Assembly: GCA_032622095.1 (NCBI GenBank)
Contig: CP136061.1
Coordinates: forward strand, 266,547,551-266,611,550
From: Siphonodentalium dalli
Taxonomy: Eukaryota > Mollusca > Scaphopoda > Gadilida > Siphonodentaliidae
Direction: 5' to 3'
Length of the DNA stretch: 64,000 nt
The first letter of the stretch is position 1. Each line of letters starts with the position of its first letter. The notes beneath the pieces were generated by a model that searched no databases, was not told where the DNA came from, and saw nothing but the letters and a program-made list of their open reading frames with translations. Position numbers and translations under genes: made by a program. Shown here piece after piece: positions 1 to 12,119 of the stretch.

Positions 1-140
1 AGAAATATTCCTCCTGAGAAATATTTCTCCTGAGAAATATTCCTCCTGAGAATAGGGTAGAAATATTCCTCCTGAGAAATATTCCTCCTGAGAATAGGGT
101 AGAAATATTCCTCCTGAGAATAGGGTAGAAATTTTTCTGC
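1..140. repeat. Short tandem repeat, 16/26-bp units, cut by window start
   Basis: Units of AGAAATATTCCTCCTGAG, some extended by AATAGGGT, follow each other without unique sequence between them. The array continues past the left edge of the window. The same words recur in inverted order near 1,020-1,300, so this may be one end of a larger inverted-repeat element. Confidence 0.8.
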
Positions 141-1016
141 TGAAAATGTGGTATACAGGCACAACCCACCCCCATCCCATCTTGCCCTGGCCCAGTTGTG
201 GTAAATGCATGGGACCTCAGAAAGTGTTCATAGACTGTTTTTGCCCCCTTGATATTTTGTGCTTCTAGCTGGAATCCCTGATCCTAGAAGTTAGATTATA
301 GTTGAATGATCTGCAGAAATATTCCAATTATACACAGTTGATGGGAAAAATACAAGTAAACACAGGTCAGACATGCAGCAGTTATGGAATGAATCTTGAT
401 ATATATATATTATTATATAGATATTGTACATTTATATAAGTACAAATTACTTTCAATCTATGAAATCTTCCATATTATAAATGTTGTCAAATTCATTTTC
501 TAATTAGATTCTAACAATAATATAATTTGGTTTCATGATTTATATCTTTGGAAAATTCAACTTCAATATAGTAATTATACTTGGTTGATAAATGACAGTC
601 GAGATAACCTCATGAAGTTAAAGCGACAGGGCCCTGCATGCCCTAAAACATGCTAATTTAAGTAACTGCATGAAGTCCAAAACCCTCTGCCATTTCAATA
701 AATATTAACTCTTACCTAGTATAATAGTGTGAATTCCAATCTGTGGCACTTATCATTAAAGAATATCCACAAATAAGACCATAATATAACTCCATTACCC
801 GGGTCCCTAGCAGTTCTCATGAATACAATACAACTTCTATAAACAAAGAAATAAAGATTTTACAACTGGACATGCATAGCCTGCTTAATCCAAGTAACTG
901 TTGGTTTAAATTGCGCAATTAAATTAATTTGAATTCTCCAGCATACATCAGATCAGATTTATAATCTACCACATGTGTTATAGATAAACATATTCTCACC
1001 ATTGAAATCTGGTTAA
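141..1016. other. AT-rich non-coding stretch
   Basis: I see no coding signal, RNA gene or recognisable element here apart from a short TA run near 400-425. Confidence 0.5.
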
Positions 1017-1305
1017 GAAATTTCTACCCTATTCTACCATATTCTCATGTGAGAAATCTGACTTAGAATTATTCCCGAGATATTCTGATCAGATTGTGGC
1101 CAGAATCCTCCAAGTCAGATTTCTACCCTATTCTACCATAAACTCATGCGTGAAATTTCTCCTGAGAAACATTTCTCATGTTAGATTTAGGGTAGACATT
1201 TATTTCACAGGAGAACTACCGGTACCTTATTTCTCACCCAGCAGTCTTATTTGAATACATTTCTCCTGAGAAACTACTGTGATTCCTCCTGAGAACTACT
1301 GTGAT
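1017..1305. repeat. Dispersed inverted copies of the 5'-edge repeat
   Basis: ATTTCTACCCTATTCT, the reverse complement of the AGAATAGGGTAGAAAT word of positions 45-130, occurs twice and is mixed with forward TCCTGAGAAA units. The arrangement resembles degenerate terminal repeats of an element spanning roughly 1-1,300. Confidence 0.5.
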
Positions 1306-1771
1306 CATATGTGGAGTTTTTGTACGGGGACTAATCCCTTACAAATACCACTATTGTTTGGCGATAAATTCCGAGCAGTCGGAAAACACTTGTCTGGTCG
1401 TGAGCCGTATCGGTATTCTATGAATTCCGTATCAGTATCCTTTGAATTCCGTATCAGTATCCCGTGAAATTAGGTCACCGGAAGTTGCGAACTATTTATC
1501 AGAACATGTTTTTGTTCGAAAATTAAACTGTTAAGACTTATTTACGAAATAATTGTTTTTGTATTATTACGCGTTTGTGCGAATCAACCCCAAATTCAAC
1601 ACAAAATAGTTCCTCGACCTTGGCCTTAAATTGGGAGTTTCGGGTGATGACTGGGAATGTTCAATGGAGTACTTAAAATTTTGCCCGGGTTATGACATGG
1701 GATGGTGTAACAAAGTAGTTTTGCCCTTTGTGACATGGGATGAACCAAAAATGTGTCATATAATAAATGCT

Positions 1772-1934
1772 TTATCGGTACAGTGAAGTGATATGGGCTG
1801 CAGTATCACGTCTCGTTGACGATGTCAGATCGCCGCATCAAACTCGCTGGCTGCGACAGCTCGTTTGATACGCGATCTGACATCGTCAACTCGGCATGAT
1901 ACTGCAGCCCATATCACTTCACTGTACCGATAAT
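1772..1934. repeat. 163-bp near-perfect palindrome (hairpin)
   Basis: The left arm starts TTATCGGTACAGTGAAGTGA and the right arm ends with its reverse complement. Pairing continues through ATATGGGCTGCAGTATCA and GACGATGTCAGATCG to a centre near 1,850 with a few mismatches. It is probably a foldback-type miniature transposon. No clear target duplication was found. Confidence 0.8.
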
Positions 1935-2952
1935 GAGGAACATCTCTTTTTCGTTATAATGTTTCTTGTGTCATAAATTCACCGTATAAAATGTGGTCGT
2001 ATCAGCTCAATATGGGATTGGGATATCAACAAAAACACTCGAAAAATAGGGAACTTAAATTTTTAGTTAACAGATAGTAAAATCTGAGAATATATAGTCA
2101 CAACCCATTTTCCTATTTAAGTACTTTATGTCCAAACCTAACCTTAGAACATCGTGGACTTAAATGACAATTTCCTAGAAAAGAGATATTTGAAGGCAAA
2201 CTTTGGTGTATGGTTGACAAACTTTGACAAATCACGTGACTAAAAACTCGAAATACCCTCCAAACAAATTTAGCCACAAGTATTAAATAATTAACTCTTT
2301 AAATAAGCTTAGTTTTTTACACTCTCATGGCAAAACACATGAATATTCATTTTCAACCTAATATAGGGTGTACATATATAAACAGAATTATGAAATAATG
2401 TGTATATCTATAAAATATATTTTGCTACTAACAATGTTAGAGGTTAAGGTTTCCCGGTCTTTCCCAAATCTTTTTTTAGAAGAAGAAGTGGTTATGAGAA
2501 GATAGTAAGTTAGTCCACAGTCCTAGGAATCACTGTCCATGTAATATTAAATTTGATTAAAATATAACAAATAGATCTAGATATATTACCTCCACTATAC
2601 AGATAATATGATTACGTCAGTACGTATGGACAACCCAAAAACACGTACGTCCATCTATAAAATGAAAAATGTATGTTTCATAGGAGTGCCTGTATTTCTG
2701 GCCAACTTGGGATATATACGATCACGCCAGTACGTATGGACCGTAGGACGGCGACATGTCACTCTGTGTCCAAAGGTTCGCTAATCCCAAGGTTCATTAT
2801 ACCGAAGTTTCGCCATTCCCAAGGTTCTCTATATTCCTCGATATTCAGAAGGTTTTTATAACTTTTATTTTGAAGTTTCATTCTATATTCTAAAGTTTTG
2901 AGAGGTTTCTTTATCATAAGACTCTTTTTATGAAGGAAATAACTTAAAAGTT
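1935..2952. other. Non-coding stretch with short direct repeats
   Basis: CAGTACGTATGGAC occurs at about 2,618 and again at about 2,728. GGTTC-rich words at 2,770-2,860 return in opposite orientation at 3,240-3,310. This suggests an old inverted-repeat element interrupted by the insertion at 2,953. The short open frame here has no coding features. Confidence 0.4.
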
Positions 2953-3190
2953 AAAGGTACTCAATCCGATAAGACGCTGCTAAATTACTCCTTCCTTGGT
3001 TTCGGTGGGGAAAAAAATATTTGATTAGTGTCGAGGAACCCACCCATCAAAGCTCAGAGTAATTAGATATCGATCTTTGCAGTTTGCTATTTTTATTGTT
3101 TCTGGGCCTGATCGTGCCAGAAGGACGAGGTCAAATGGGCGGTCTTCCAGATAAAGATGGATAACTGTAAAATCGTGGTAATAATAACTA
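2953..3190 (+). mobile_element. Truncated copy of ~450-bp AAAGGTACTCAATCC element
   Basis: It opens with AAAGGTACTCAATCC and carries the shared landmarks TCGAGGAACCCACCCATC, CAAAGCTCAGAGT and AGATGGATAACT. The 3' half with the GGATTGAGTACCTTT end is missing. Confidence 0.7.
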
Positions 3191-3849
3191 CTTGGTATTA
3201 GAGTTGTCCATCTTTTCTGGTTAAATACGCCCAGAATAGCAAACCTTCAGAATAGCGAACCTTCGATGTCTGAATAAGAACCTTTGGAATAGCGAATATG
3301 GAACTTTCGAAATAATGAACGCGATCCTGTATGAAGAGCCCATGACACGTCCATCAATAAATGTATACATGTTTCATGGGACTGTTTATATATACATATA
3401 TAAGACTGGAGTAAAGTTGAGACCAACATGTCTTTGTTAATTTTGGTGCCCAGATTTCAACGAAATTTGGTGTGGTGACCCAGGGTGCCCTGGCAGAATG
3501 TATAATGGCGTTAGTTTTTCTAAATTTTGATTTAAACAAATTTAAATGAATAAAAAAAATATGAACATATGTGAATATTCAGGTACAAATAAACCTATTT
3601 GCACGAGAATATGTTGCAGCACCAGATATAGAGGAATGTGGGCCACAGTTAGACATGGGTCAGAGTGAGATATTGCCTCTAACATTTCTCTAATTTCCAG
3701 ACCAATATCCATGGCGCCAGTCAAGCGATATTAGCCATATAGCACATTTTACTATATTTCTTCAAAATGCAATCATCAGGTGAAGGTTGAATCTGGCCAA
3801 GCGACCAATTTTCAAGGCAAAATTATTTTAATTTAATTTTTGCAATTTT
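3191..3849. other. Non-coding stretch
   Basis: Inverted GAACCTTcG words lie at 3,240-3,315. Otherwise I see nothing beyond short random frames. Confidence 0.4.
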
Positions 3850-4292
3850 AAAGGTACTCAATCCAAATTAACCCTCGCAGATTATTATTTCCTTGACTTC
3901 GGAGGTGAAAAATATTTGATTCAAGTCGAGGAACCCACAACATCAAAGCTCATAGTGATCAGATACCGATTTTTTAAATTTATCATTTAAATTTTTTAGT
4001 GGACCAGCAAACAGCAGACGAGAATACTTTTTCTGACCAAATTGCAGATGAAGATGGATAATTCTAAAATCAACTGTTTTTTTGTGTGTGTGTCAGATGT
4101 TTGACAAATCAGCAATATTCGTTGAGCAAAAAGTTGATAAATTGCAAGTTTTTGTCAATTTTATGCTATAATTGACTGCAGTTTTTTTTAGCAATTAATC
4201 GATTCTGTCAACTGAAGCGGCATTTCAAAAAATCTTCTTGTTGTTGGAATCTGATGATATGGGGACTATTGATTCGGATTGAGGACCTTTAA
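3850..4292 (+). mobile_element. Full-length AAAGGTACTCAATCC element
   Basis: It starts AAAGGTACTCAATCC and ends GGATTGAGGACCTTT, near-complementary ends of about 15 bp. Internal landmarks in order are TCAAGTCGAGGAACCCAC, CATCAAAGCTCATAGTGATC, AAGATGGATAATTC and TTGGAATCTGATGATATGG. Other copies lie at 2,953, 8,160, 15,811 and 19,331. It is non-coding and so non-autonomous. Confidence 0.75.
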
Positions 4293-4456
4293 GGGAAAAA
4301 TATCTTTATTGGATAAATTTACATATAATACTGAATACATTTTTATGAAAACGGTTACGTGGATGGGGCGCAATGACTCAATGAGACATAATTTATGGCC
4401 TGTGGTAGGATCCAACTTCAGTAGATGATAGGCACTTCAAAAATGAATGAGGTAAT

Positions 4457-4711
4457 TTGCCAAATGACTATTGTTTTGGGGCTGGAGTGGATAAATATTT
4501 TAGATCAAACAAACTGATGTCATTGTGCAATAGTGATATGTTTGGTGTATTTCCTATATGGTTACTACTTAGGGGTAACCCCTTCTGTGAAGTAGATGAT
4601 AAGAAACAAGTATTAAGGGTGGTCCCAGCTCGAGATTGCATGCTTGTTCGTGACTTTTGTGAGCTTTTATCGTACTCTCAGATGTCTAATCATTGTGATG
4701 GTCAACAATAG
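4457..4711 (+). other. 84-codon open frame of unknown status
   Basis: The frame runs from an ATG to a TAG and has an even, protein-like composition with several cysteines, but I recognise no domain, signal peptide or membrane segment. It sits between a transposon copy and a hAT-type element. It could be a decayed exon or transposon remnant, or chance. I find no convincing splice sites. Confidence 0.12.
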
Positions 4712-4860
4712 TGATAGCGGAGACCTAGACTGAAATTAACAATATTGATGGAAATTTAATTCTATTTCAATTTAATTCTATATATGTCTCTTTGCCAAAA
4801 ATCTTAATGATCGTTGAGAATTTAATCTAAAATTACTAATCATGCGACACATGCTGACAC

Positions 4861-5875
4861 TAGGGTTGCCACGACTATGAGTTTTCATAATCGACTAATC
4901 GACCGCTATAGTCGACGGTTAGTTGTCATTCTGAGGCACCCACCCGTCATCGGCCACCTAAACTCAAATTTACGCAGCGGGTAAACGCCCTCCTCATCGC
5001 TATTGCCGCGGACGAGAATTGTTTTAAAAATCTGTCCAGTCAATCAATGTTACCCGTGAACATGTATCGCGGTCACGGCGCCAAAACATGAAAGCATGCG
5101 GAATTGTCGCATACTTATTGAAAACGGACTATAGTTATGTTTGCAGTAAATCCCATTGTGTAGGCCTACCGATTGCGTCACCTGACACATTATTTTAGTT
5201 CTGTTATTCAAAGTGCATGCAACGCACCGTGCATATGCTTGCCATACGTGCAGTGCGGTAATGGGTTGAGGGGGTATATACGTTACCAAGTTGGAGAATG
5301 TAATGTATGTAGCACTAATAAGTGATGACACCAACTTGTTATTAACTGTCTAGTAACACTGAACATTCCATGTCCCGCGAATTTTGTGACTTTGTCAATT
5401 ATTATCAATAATGGTGAACGTTTTACAATATGAAATTTGAAAAAAAAACAAATATATAGATGAGTCCCATGCACGTCGTCCATTTTTGGATATGTTGATA
5501 GCTAATTACAGATCCATAGGAAGATAGGTTTACATTTAAACAAAATATATAAACAGTGGCAAGTCTGTAACACGACATCAAAGGCACACCGAACCCTTTG
5601 AAGATGACCGCCAAACGTTGGCTGCGTTATCAAAGGAAGCCGCATCAGAAGTGGCGACAGTAGGCTACAGGCTGTCGGGTGGTAAATTGTGCTACATACA
5701 CTGTTAACTTTTACTTCTAGGCATGGTATTTGCGCATAGTACTGCTTAAATACACAACCATACCCCACAGCACACCCCCCCCCAGTTTGGGCGATTAGTC
5801 GACGAAAGTAAATAACCGTCGACTACCACACCTGCCGAAGGTTAGTCGATTAATCGAATAATCGTGGCAACCCTA
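4861..5875. mobile_element. hAT-type non-autonomous DNA transposon
   Basis: The terminal inverted repeats begin TAGGGTTGCCACGA, followed by AATCGACTAATCG-like sequence on both sides. An identical 8-bp target duplication GCTGACAC flanks the element at 4,853-4,860 and 5,876-5,883. An 8-bp duplication with ends of this kind is characteristic of the hAT superfamily. The 1-kb interior shows no recognisable transposase frame, so it probably relied on enzyme from elsewhere. Confidence 0.85.
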
Positions 5876-5883
5876 GCTGACAC

Positions 5884-8159
5884 TATTGGTTAATAGGCAT
5901 CTGATAGTATATGAACATTTTAATAATTGCCCGGGAGGAATGGCATAGATACATAGATGTTCATGGCATGGTCTGAGAAAATGCTACTAGATTAAACATT
6001 TATATGATTGCCTCATTACTACATTAGTCATGTACATGTATAACTAGAAGGTCGTGACAGTTCAACTAAGTTGGCCTGGAATTATTATGTTTAGCATACA
6101 TATTATTCCAATCCCAATGTGTCAAGTCGACAATAGAAAATACGCAGGGCTATATTTAATAATTTTTCCACAAATAGCCAGTTAGCCACTAGTTAATATA
6201 TATATGTTAGCCATGCTGATCAAGCTCCCGCTTTATGCTTAAGGTTTAAATCGAGAACACAGTGTTAAAATCATGAATTATTTAATATGTGAGAATGCTA
6301 AAACTAATCACCGTGCAATATAATTATTAAATTTAACTTGATGTGTCCATCACAGGAAACAGAATTCATACACACAGATGGAAAGTTGGCCCGGAAGCAT
6401 ATCCTCTCACCCGTCACTGCATGAACTATGCAGTGTGCCGAGACCAAGTGGGATTGGGAGATGTTCTTCTTTTCCTTCACTCAACAAGAAGATAAATGAC
6501 TCACTTTGTTAGTCACCAATTCACTGGGCTTCACATGTTTGTTACATCTGTGTGTCGAGTCTGTCGACTGTAGATGGCTAGAATTGTATTTTGACCTGAG
6601 TCACATTCACAGTGAGTGGCTGAAGTCGTTGATAACTAAATTTAGTAATCTGTAATCACTAAATTGACTAATACAATCCTAATATTATTAGATTAGTAAG
6701 CCACATGAACGCTTTCACCGATTACTGCGTCCACAAGTTCCAGCTACGCGCTACGTTCAACGGTTCATGACTGAACTATACTGTGTATAGTAAATCAGTC
6801 AGCTCTAAAATGTCCATTTTCTGATTTCCTTGACCCAAGTTGAGGTTTGACATGACAGTGTTAGATATTAACAATTAAATTTACTATTTAGAGAAGTAGT
6901 TAGTAGATTGAACGATTTGCCGCTTGCAGTTGAAACTCTAAGTCTAAGTTCTAACCACTAAACCAGTCCAGGTGAAAACAGACTTAAAATTGAACAATAA
7001 GTTGTGAATAACAGAACAAGTCAAATCGCCGTGGTGAGCAGTCTGCACAGACCAGTCCACATTCCATTCCAGTGACCTTCATTTTCATATTTTTTTCAGT
7101 CACAGATTCGTCATTGAGTTTCTTTCCGACTGACTGATTTTCACTTTGAACACAGTTCACTTCAACTTCAAAACAACTTAACATTAATACCAAGTTCAGA
7201 AGTTGTTGTTGTTGACATGTTGTTGTTATTCTTCTTCTTCTTTTGACTCTAAAGTCATTCCAGTAATTGGCTCGTAGTGCTATCTTCGCTTGTGCTTTCT
7301 CGTTTGTTCTCAACGCTTACGTGCTGTGATACCGTTGTACATTTAAAATACGAGCGATAACAATAACAAGCAATTCCATTTCCAATTTGGAGAAGACTGA
7401 CGGACACGAGAGCGCCACCATTTTGTAACGAAATTACGTCATCATTTCCAACGTTGCTATGGCCTGCCAGGGGACGTAATATTCTAACTGTAACGGTACG
7501 GAATCTGGCGATGTTTGCCGAATGCTATGCGCCCGCGTCAGCTAAATCCACATTAAGCATTTAATTTTGAATAAGGTTGATTTTGTTTTTCAAATTTAAT
7601 AGTGTTGCTATAGGGAGGCTGATCGAAGAAGAAAAATAAATTCGTTTTATTAATTTGACAATTCTATTCCAACATGGCGGCCACCATAGGCCCCATAGGT
7701 CTGAATCGCCCGGATGTAAAAACAATTTTTTCATGTTGATAGGTATAGAAATTACTGACGTCACATACGTAATACCGTAAAACAACCCTTTTGGGTTGTG
7801 ATAATATAATAACTAACTATAATATATTGATTTAATATTATTAAATAATATGTTATTCAACTAACAGTGATTCCTAGGGACTGTGGTTAGTCGCACGGTA
7901 AAATGTTTGTAAACAAGATTTCAGCCCCAATTAGTTTATTACGTGTCACATGTAACAGGTGAAGGCAATTCTTCAGTAACAATAATGTTAGAACTTTGCC
8001 TATGTATTCTGCGATGGACCAAAGTTCTAAGTAATTGACCAGTAATTGTATTAATTTGGGGTAAACAGGTAAACGTTAGACACAGTTGAGTCTCCTCTTT
8101 CCATCGATACCAAATGTAGCTTGTTAAGAATTTTTTCCCGGTAGGTCATATGCTCATAT
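5884..8159. other. Upstream region of the gene; no exon identified
   Basis: This 2.3-kb stretch should hold the promoter and any 5' untranslated exon of the gene at 8,393. I cannot place either. Around 7,330-7,550 the sequence is richer in CG dinucleotides than its surroundings, and this is the best guess for a promoter. A 109-codon antisense frame at 6,984-7,313 looks accidental, being rich in simple CAA/GAA runs. Confidence 0.35.
7756..7763. promoter_or_regulatory. Consensus CRE palindrome TGACGTCA
   Basis: A perfect TGACGTCA lies about 630 bp upstream of the signal-peptide exon. This is the consensus site for CREB/ATF-type bZIP factors. A single 8-bp match can occur by chance and nothing else here confirms a promoter. 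Confidence 0.2.
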
Positions 8160-8357
8160 GAAGATGAAGATGGATAACTCTAAAATCAAGTGGTAATATG
8201 GCCAAATTTTGTTGATAAAAATATTGATAAATAGTTGACAGTGGTTAGCATTATTTTGTTACAATAAATCGATTCTGATAACTAAAGCGTATTTTGAAGA
8301 AAGTTGTTGTTGTATCTTGATGATATGGGGACCGTCTGATTGGATTGAGTACCTTTA
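8160..8357 (+). mobile_element. 3' half of AAAGGTACTCAATCC element, 35 bp before exon 1
   Basis: It starts at AAGATGGATAACTC and ends with GGATTGAGTACCTTTAA, matching the 3' portion of the copy at 3,850-4,292. The element end lies only 35 bp upstream of the first coding exon, so the branch and pyrimidine region of that exon is squeezed against it. Confidence 0.7.
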
Positions 8358-8397
8358 ATATGAACTATTAAAGATGCTTGTTTTCTTTCCAGTTGAG

Positions 8398-8470
8398 ATG
8401 AACATCATACTAAGTGCTCTGTATGTTATATTGATAGTGAAGTATGTCAAGACCTGGGATTTAAATAGTG
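8398..8470 (+). CDS. Coding exon 1: start codon and signal peptide
   Basis: The ATG at 8,398 opens 24 codons plus one base. The product starts MNIILSALYVILIVKY, a hydrophobic core of about 12 residues followed by a lysine, as in a signal peptide; I see no sharp A-x-A cleavage site. A pyrimidine-rich CTTTCCAG ends at 8,392, so this exon may be preceded by a spliced 5' untranslated exon. The donor is G|GTATGT at 8,471, phase 1, matching the acceptor of the next exon. A transposon copy ends 35 bp upstream. The alternative is that the hydrophobic stretch is an uncleaved anchor, but the second hydrophobic segment at the C-terminus makes a cleaved signal more likely. Confidence 0.72.
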
Positions 8471-8517
8471 GTATGTATTACTATATTATGTTTTAAAGTA
8501 ATTGACATCATCAATAA

Positions 8518-11168
8518 TTAACCCTTTCAGTGCCAAGATCGATTTTTGTATCAAACCATATTTCCTTGATCATTTTTCAAATTTATTGATTATAATAATG
8601 TGATACATTGATGGAAAGAGCTCTTAGAGCATTATTAGCTCAACTTACTTTGTAAGTTTGAGCTATTGCCATGGGTTGGTGTCCGTCGTCTGTGTGTCTG
8701 TATGTCCGTCAACAGGTCGTACCTTTTGTCTGATGTTTATGAAATTTGTCATGAACGTTGCCATTGACATGTAGATGGGAACGAGTCATTTTGGGGTCAT
8801 TCGGCCAAAAAACATGGCTGCTGGCGACCATCTTGGATTTCAAAATTCAATCCATTGGCGCGGGCTACAGGTCGTACTGTTCGTCTGATCATCATGAAAT
8901 TTGTCATGGATGTTAATATTGACATGTAGATGGGAACGAGTGATTTTGGGGTCGTTCGGCCAAAAAACATGGCCGCCAGCAGCCATCTTGGATTTTACTC
9001 TTTGCATGACTAAATTCTTTGGCGCGGGCTACAGGTTGTAGTTTTGGTCAGAACTTCATGAAATTTGTCATGGATGTTAACAATGACATGTAGATGGGAA
9101 CGAGTCATTTTGGGGTCATTCGGCCAAAAAACATGGCTGCTGGCGACCATCTTGGATTTCAAAATTCAATCCATTGGCGCGGGCTACAGGTCGTACTGTT
9201 CGTCTGATCATCATGAAATTTGTCATGGATGTTAATATTGACATGTAGATGGGAACGAGTGATTTTGGGGTCGTTCGGCCAAAAAACATGGCCGCCAGCA
9301 GCCATCTTGGATTTTACTCTTTGCATGACTAAATTCTTTGGCGCGGGCTACAGGTTGTAGTTTTGGTCAGAACTTCATGAAATTTGTCATGGATGTTAAC
9401 AATGACATGTAGATGGGAACGAGTCATTTTGGTGTCGTTCGGCCGAAAACATGGCCGTCAGCAGCCATCTTGGATTTTACTCTTTACATGACTAAATCCT
9501 TTGGCGCGGGCTACAGGTCGTACCTTTTGTCTAATGTTTATGAAATTTGTCATGAACGTTGCCATTGACATGTAGATGGGAACGAGTCATTTTGGGGTCA
9601 TTCGGCCAAAAAACATGGCTGCTGGCGACCATCTTGGATTTCAAAATTCAATCCATTGGCGCGGGCTACAGGTCGTACTGTTCGTCTGATCAACATGAAA
9701 TTTGTCATGGATGTTAATATTGACATGTAGATGGGAACGAGTGATTTTGGGGTTGTTCGGCCAAAAAAAATGGCCGCCAGCAGCCATCTTGGATTTTACT
9801 CTTTGCATGACTAAATTCTTTGGCGCGGGCTACAGGTTGTAGTTTTGGTCAGAACTTCATGAAATTTGTCATGGATGTTAACAATGACATGTAGATGGGA
9901 ACGAGTCATTTTGGTGTCGTTCGGCCGAAAAACATGGCCGTCAGCAGCCATCTTGGATTTTACTCTTTACATGACTAAATCCTTTGGCGCGGGCTACAGG
10001 TCGTACCTTTTGTCTAATGTTTATGAAATTTGTCATGAACGTTGCCATTGACATGTAGATGGGAACGAGTCATTTTGGGGTCATTCGGCCAAAAAACATG
10101 GCTGCTGGCGACCATCTTGGATTTCAAAATTCAATCCATTGGCGCGGGCTACAGGTCGTACTGTTTGTCTGATCAACATGAAATTTGTCATGGATGTTAA
10201 TATTGACATGTAGATGGGAACGAGTGATTTTGGGGTCGTTCGGCCAAAAAAAATGGCCGCCAGCAGCCATCTTGGATTTTACTCTTTGCATGACTAAATT
10301 CTTTGGCGCGGGCTACAGGTTGTAGTTTTGGTCAGAACTTCATGAAATTTGTCATGGATGTTAACAATGACATGTAGATGGGAATGAGTCATTTTGGTGT
10401 CGTTCGGCCGAAAAACATGGCCGTCAGCAGCCATCTTGGATTTTACTCTTTACATGACTAAATCCTTTGGCACAAGTTAGACATTTCAATTAGCACCTTT
10501 CCTGTCCTATATACTGTCAACCATTAAATTATTCCCCTACCTAAGTTGAACTACAGTGTCATTGACACTTTCATTAGGTTATTCTGCCAAAATCATGGCT
10601 GCCAGCAGCCATCTTGGATTTTACACTTTGCATGACTAAATCCTTTGGCATGGGCTACAGGTCGTACCTTTAGTCGGATCATCATGAAATTTGTCATGGC
10701 TGTTGACATTGGGATGTAGATAGGAACGAGTCATTTCAGGTTCATTTGGTCTTAAAACGTGTCCACTGGCAGCCATCTTGGATTTTACTCTTTGCATGAC
10801 TAAATCCTTTGGCACACCCTACAGTCCACTTCCCTCATCCGATCATCTCCAGACTTCATATCAATCTTGATATTGATCTTTCTAGATGGAAGCTATCAAA
10901 TGTTTTTAAATTTTATTGGAAAACATAGCCACCAGTAACCATCTTGGATTTTACTTTTTTATATATATATATCTCTCTTCATGTTGATAATCTAGTATTA
11001 CTTAGACATTTCAACTTTCCGCATTCCTAATCGCTCCACATTAAATTATTCCCTTTCCAAGTTGATCTACAGTGTCATTGACACTTTCATTATAATCAAT
11101 AAATTTGAAAAAATGATCAAGGAAATATGGGTTGATACAAAAATCGGACTTGGCACTGAAAGGGTTAA
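8518..11168. mobile_element. 2.65-kb TTAA-flanked element with ~80-bp inverted ends, filled with tandem units
   Basis: TTAACCCTTTCAGTGCC at 8,518 is matched in reverse complement by GGCACTGAAAGGGTTAA ending at 11,168. Complementarity continues about 75 bp inward through TGATCATTTTTCAAATTTAT. TTAA flanks followed by CCC are typical of piggyBac-type elements. No transposase is present. The interior is a tandem array (8,690-10,480) and degenerate copies of the same repeat. The element fills most of intron 1. Confidence 0.7.
8690..10480 (+). repeat. Tandem array of ~160-bp units, trimer higher-order period ~483 bp
   Basis: Each unit runs from GGCGCGGGCTACAGG through ATGAAATTTGTCATG, GACATGTAGATGGGAACGAG and CGGCCAAAAAACATGG to GCCATCTTGGATTT. 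Three variants can be told apart after GGCTACAGG: tcgtacctttt (a), tcgtactgttcg (b) and ttgtagttttgg (c). Their order is a-b-c-b-c-a-b-c-a-b-c, so a three-unit block of about 483 bp has itself been duplicated. Diverged units continue to about 10,940. Confidence 0.85.
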
Positions 11169-11953
11169 GATTACTCTTGAGGTGACGACAGGACTTGTAA
11201 CACGTTCCTAACACACATAGATTTGCAATATTGAATGTTGTATATGTTGTCAATTCAGTTGTTTTTGGTGTGCCTATCTGTTTTCTGGGTCAATTTACCT
11301 CTATATACAAATATTCAGCTCCTATAGTCCAGCCGTTTCTGTATAAACAATCAGTGTGTGCTGGTAGATAAAAGCCAATTACATGAGCCTTTCAAGTTTG
11401 ACACTATGTGTCGCTAGTAGTCCCTCATATGGCATCACATGAGGCACATTAACTATTCAGACTACATAATCCATGATGGAACATTAAATCAGCATAACTT
11501 CAGTTACGGGCGGCCTATCACAACAATATTTTCGGCACCATGCTTAGTGGATTAGCGGCGATCGATAACGATAAAAATAAATCTAGACCAGAGTAATCCT
11601 TTAAGCTAACTAACGAAATTAGATGGTCTACCGGCAAATGAAACTAATATGCCTAAATCACATGGGAATTCTTCAGAAGTTGTGAAGTTGACAATTTTAT
11701 TTTCATCTCATTGGTCCACTGCCGATTCCGCAATTTAACAATCTCCAGACAGTTGCTAACCGGAAGTCACGTGTCAATTTTACACCAGAATTGGGCTCAT
11801 CGCTATAGAAAATATAGAAAAAAATATATGACGTCATCATTCATCTGCACATAAGGTATAAGCACCAATTGATTGATGCGTGCTTGTGGGTAATATACAT
11901 GTAATTCAGCACAGAACAATGTTGATCTACTTCTGATATGACTGATCAGTCCC
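11169..11953. other. Intron 1, unannotated part
   Basis: I see no exon, RNA gene or recognisable repeat between the 2.65-kb element and the hairpin at 11,954. Confidence 0.4.
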
Positions 11954-12119
11954 TTCCCTAAATGCATTAACCACAGCAGAATTATGGGTAACTTTTCATG
12001 ATTTATTCACTGAGAGCTTTCCGATGAATGGCAACAAGCCATATTTCCGACTAAATCCTGAAAAGTTACCCATAATTCTGCTGTGGTTAAGGAGTTGATT
12101 ATTTAGGGCATTACTGTAC
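11954..12119. mobile_element. Mariner-type hairpin MITE (family M)
   Basis: Two arms meet around GAGAGCTTTCCGATGAATGG. The right arm, ATAATTCTGCTGTGGTTAAG to GGGCATTACTGTA, is intact; the left end is degraded. In complete copies the ends read TACAGTAATGCC and GGCATTACTGTA, that is CAGT ends bordered by TA, as expected for a Tc1/mariner-type miniature element. Confidence 0.7.

Noticed and set aside
6984-7313. 109-codon antisense frame upstream of the gene
   Set aside because: It is biased by CAA/GAA runs, with no domain, no splice context and no partner exon.
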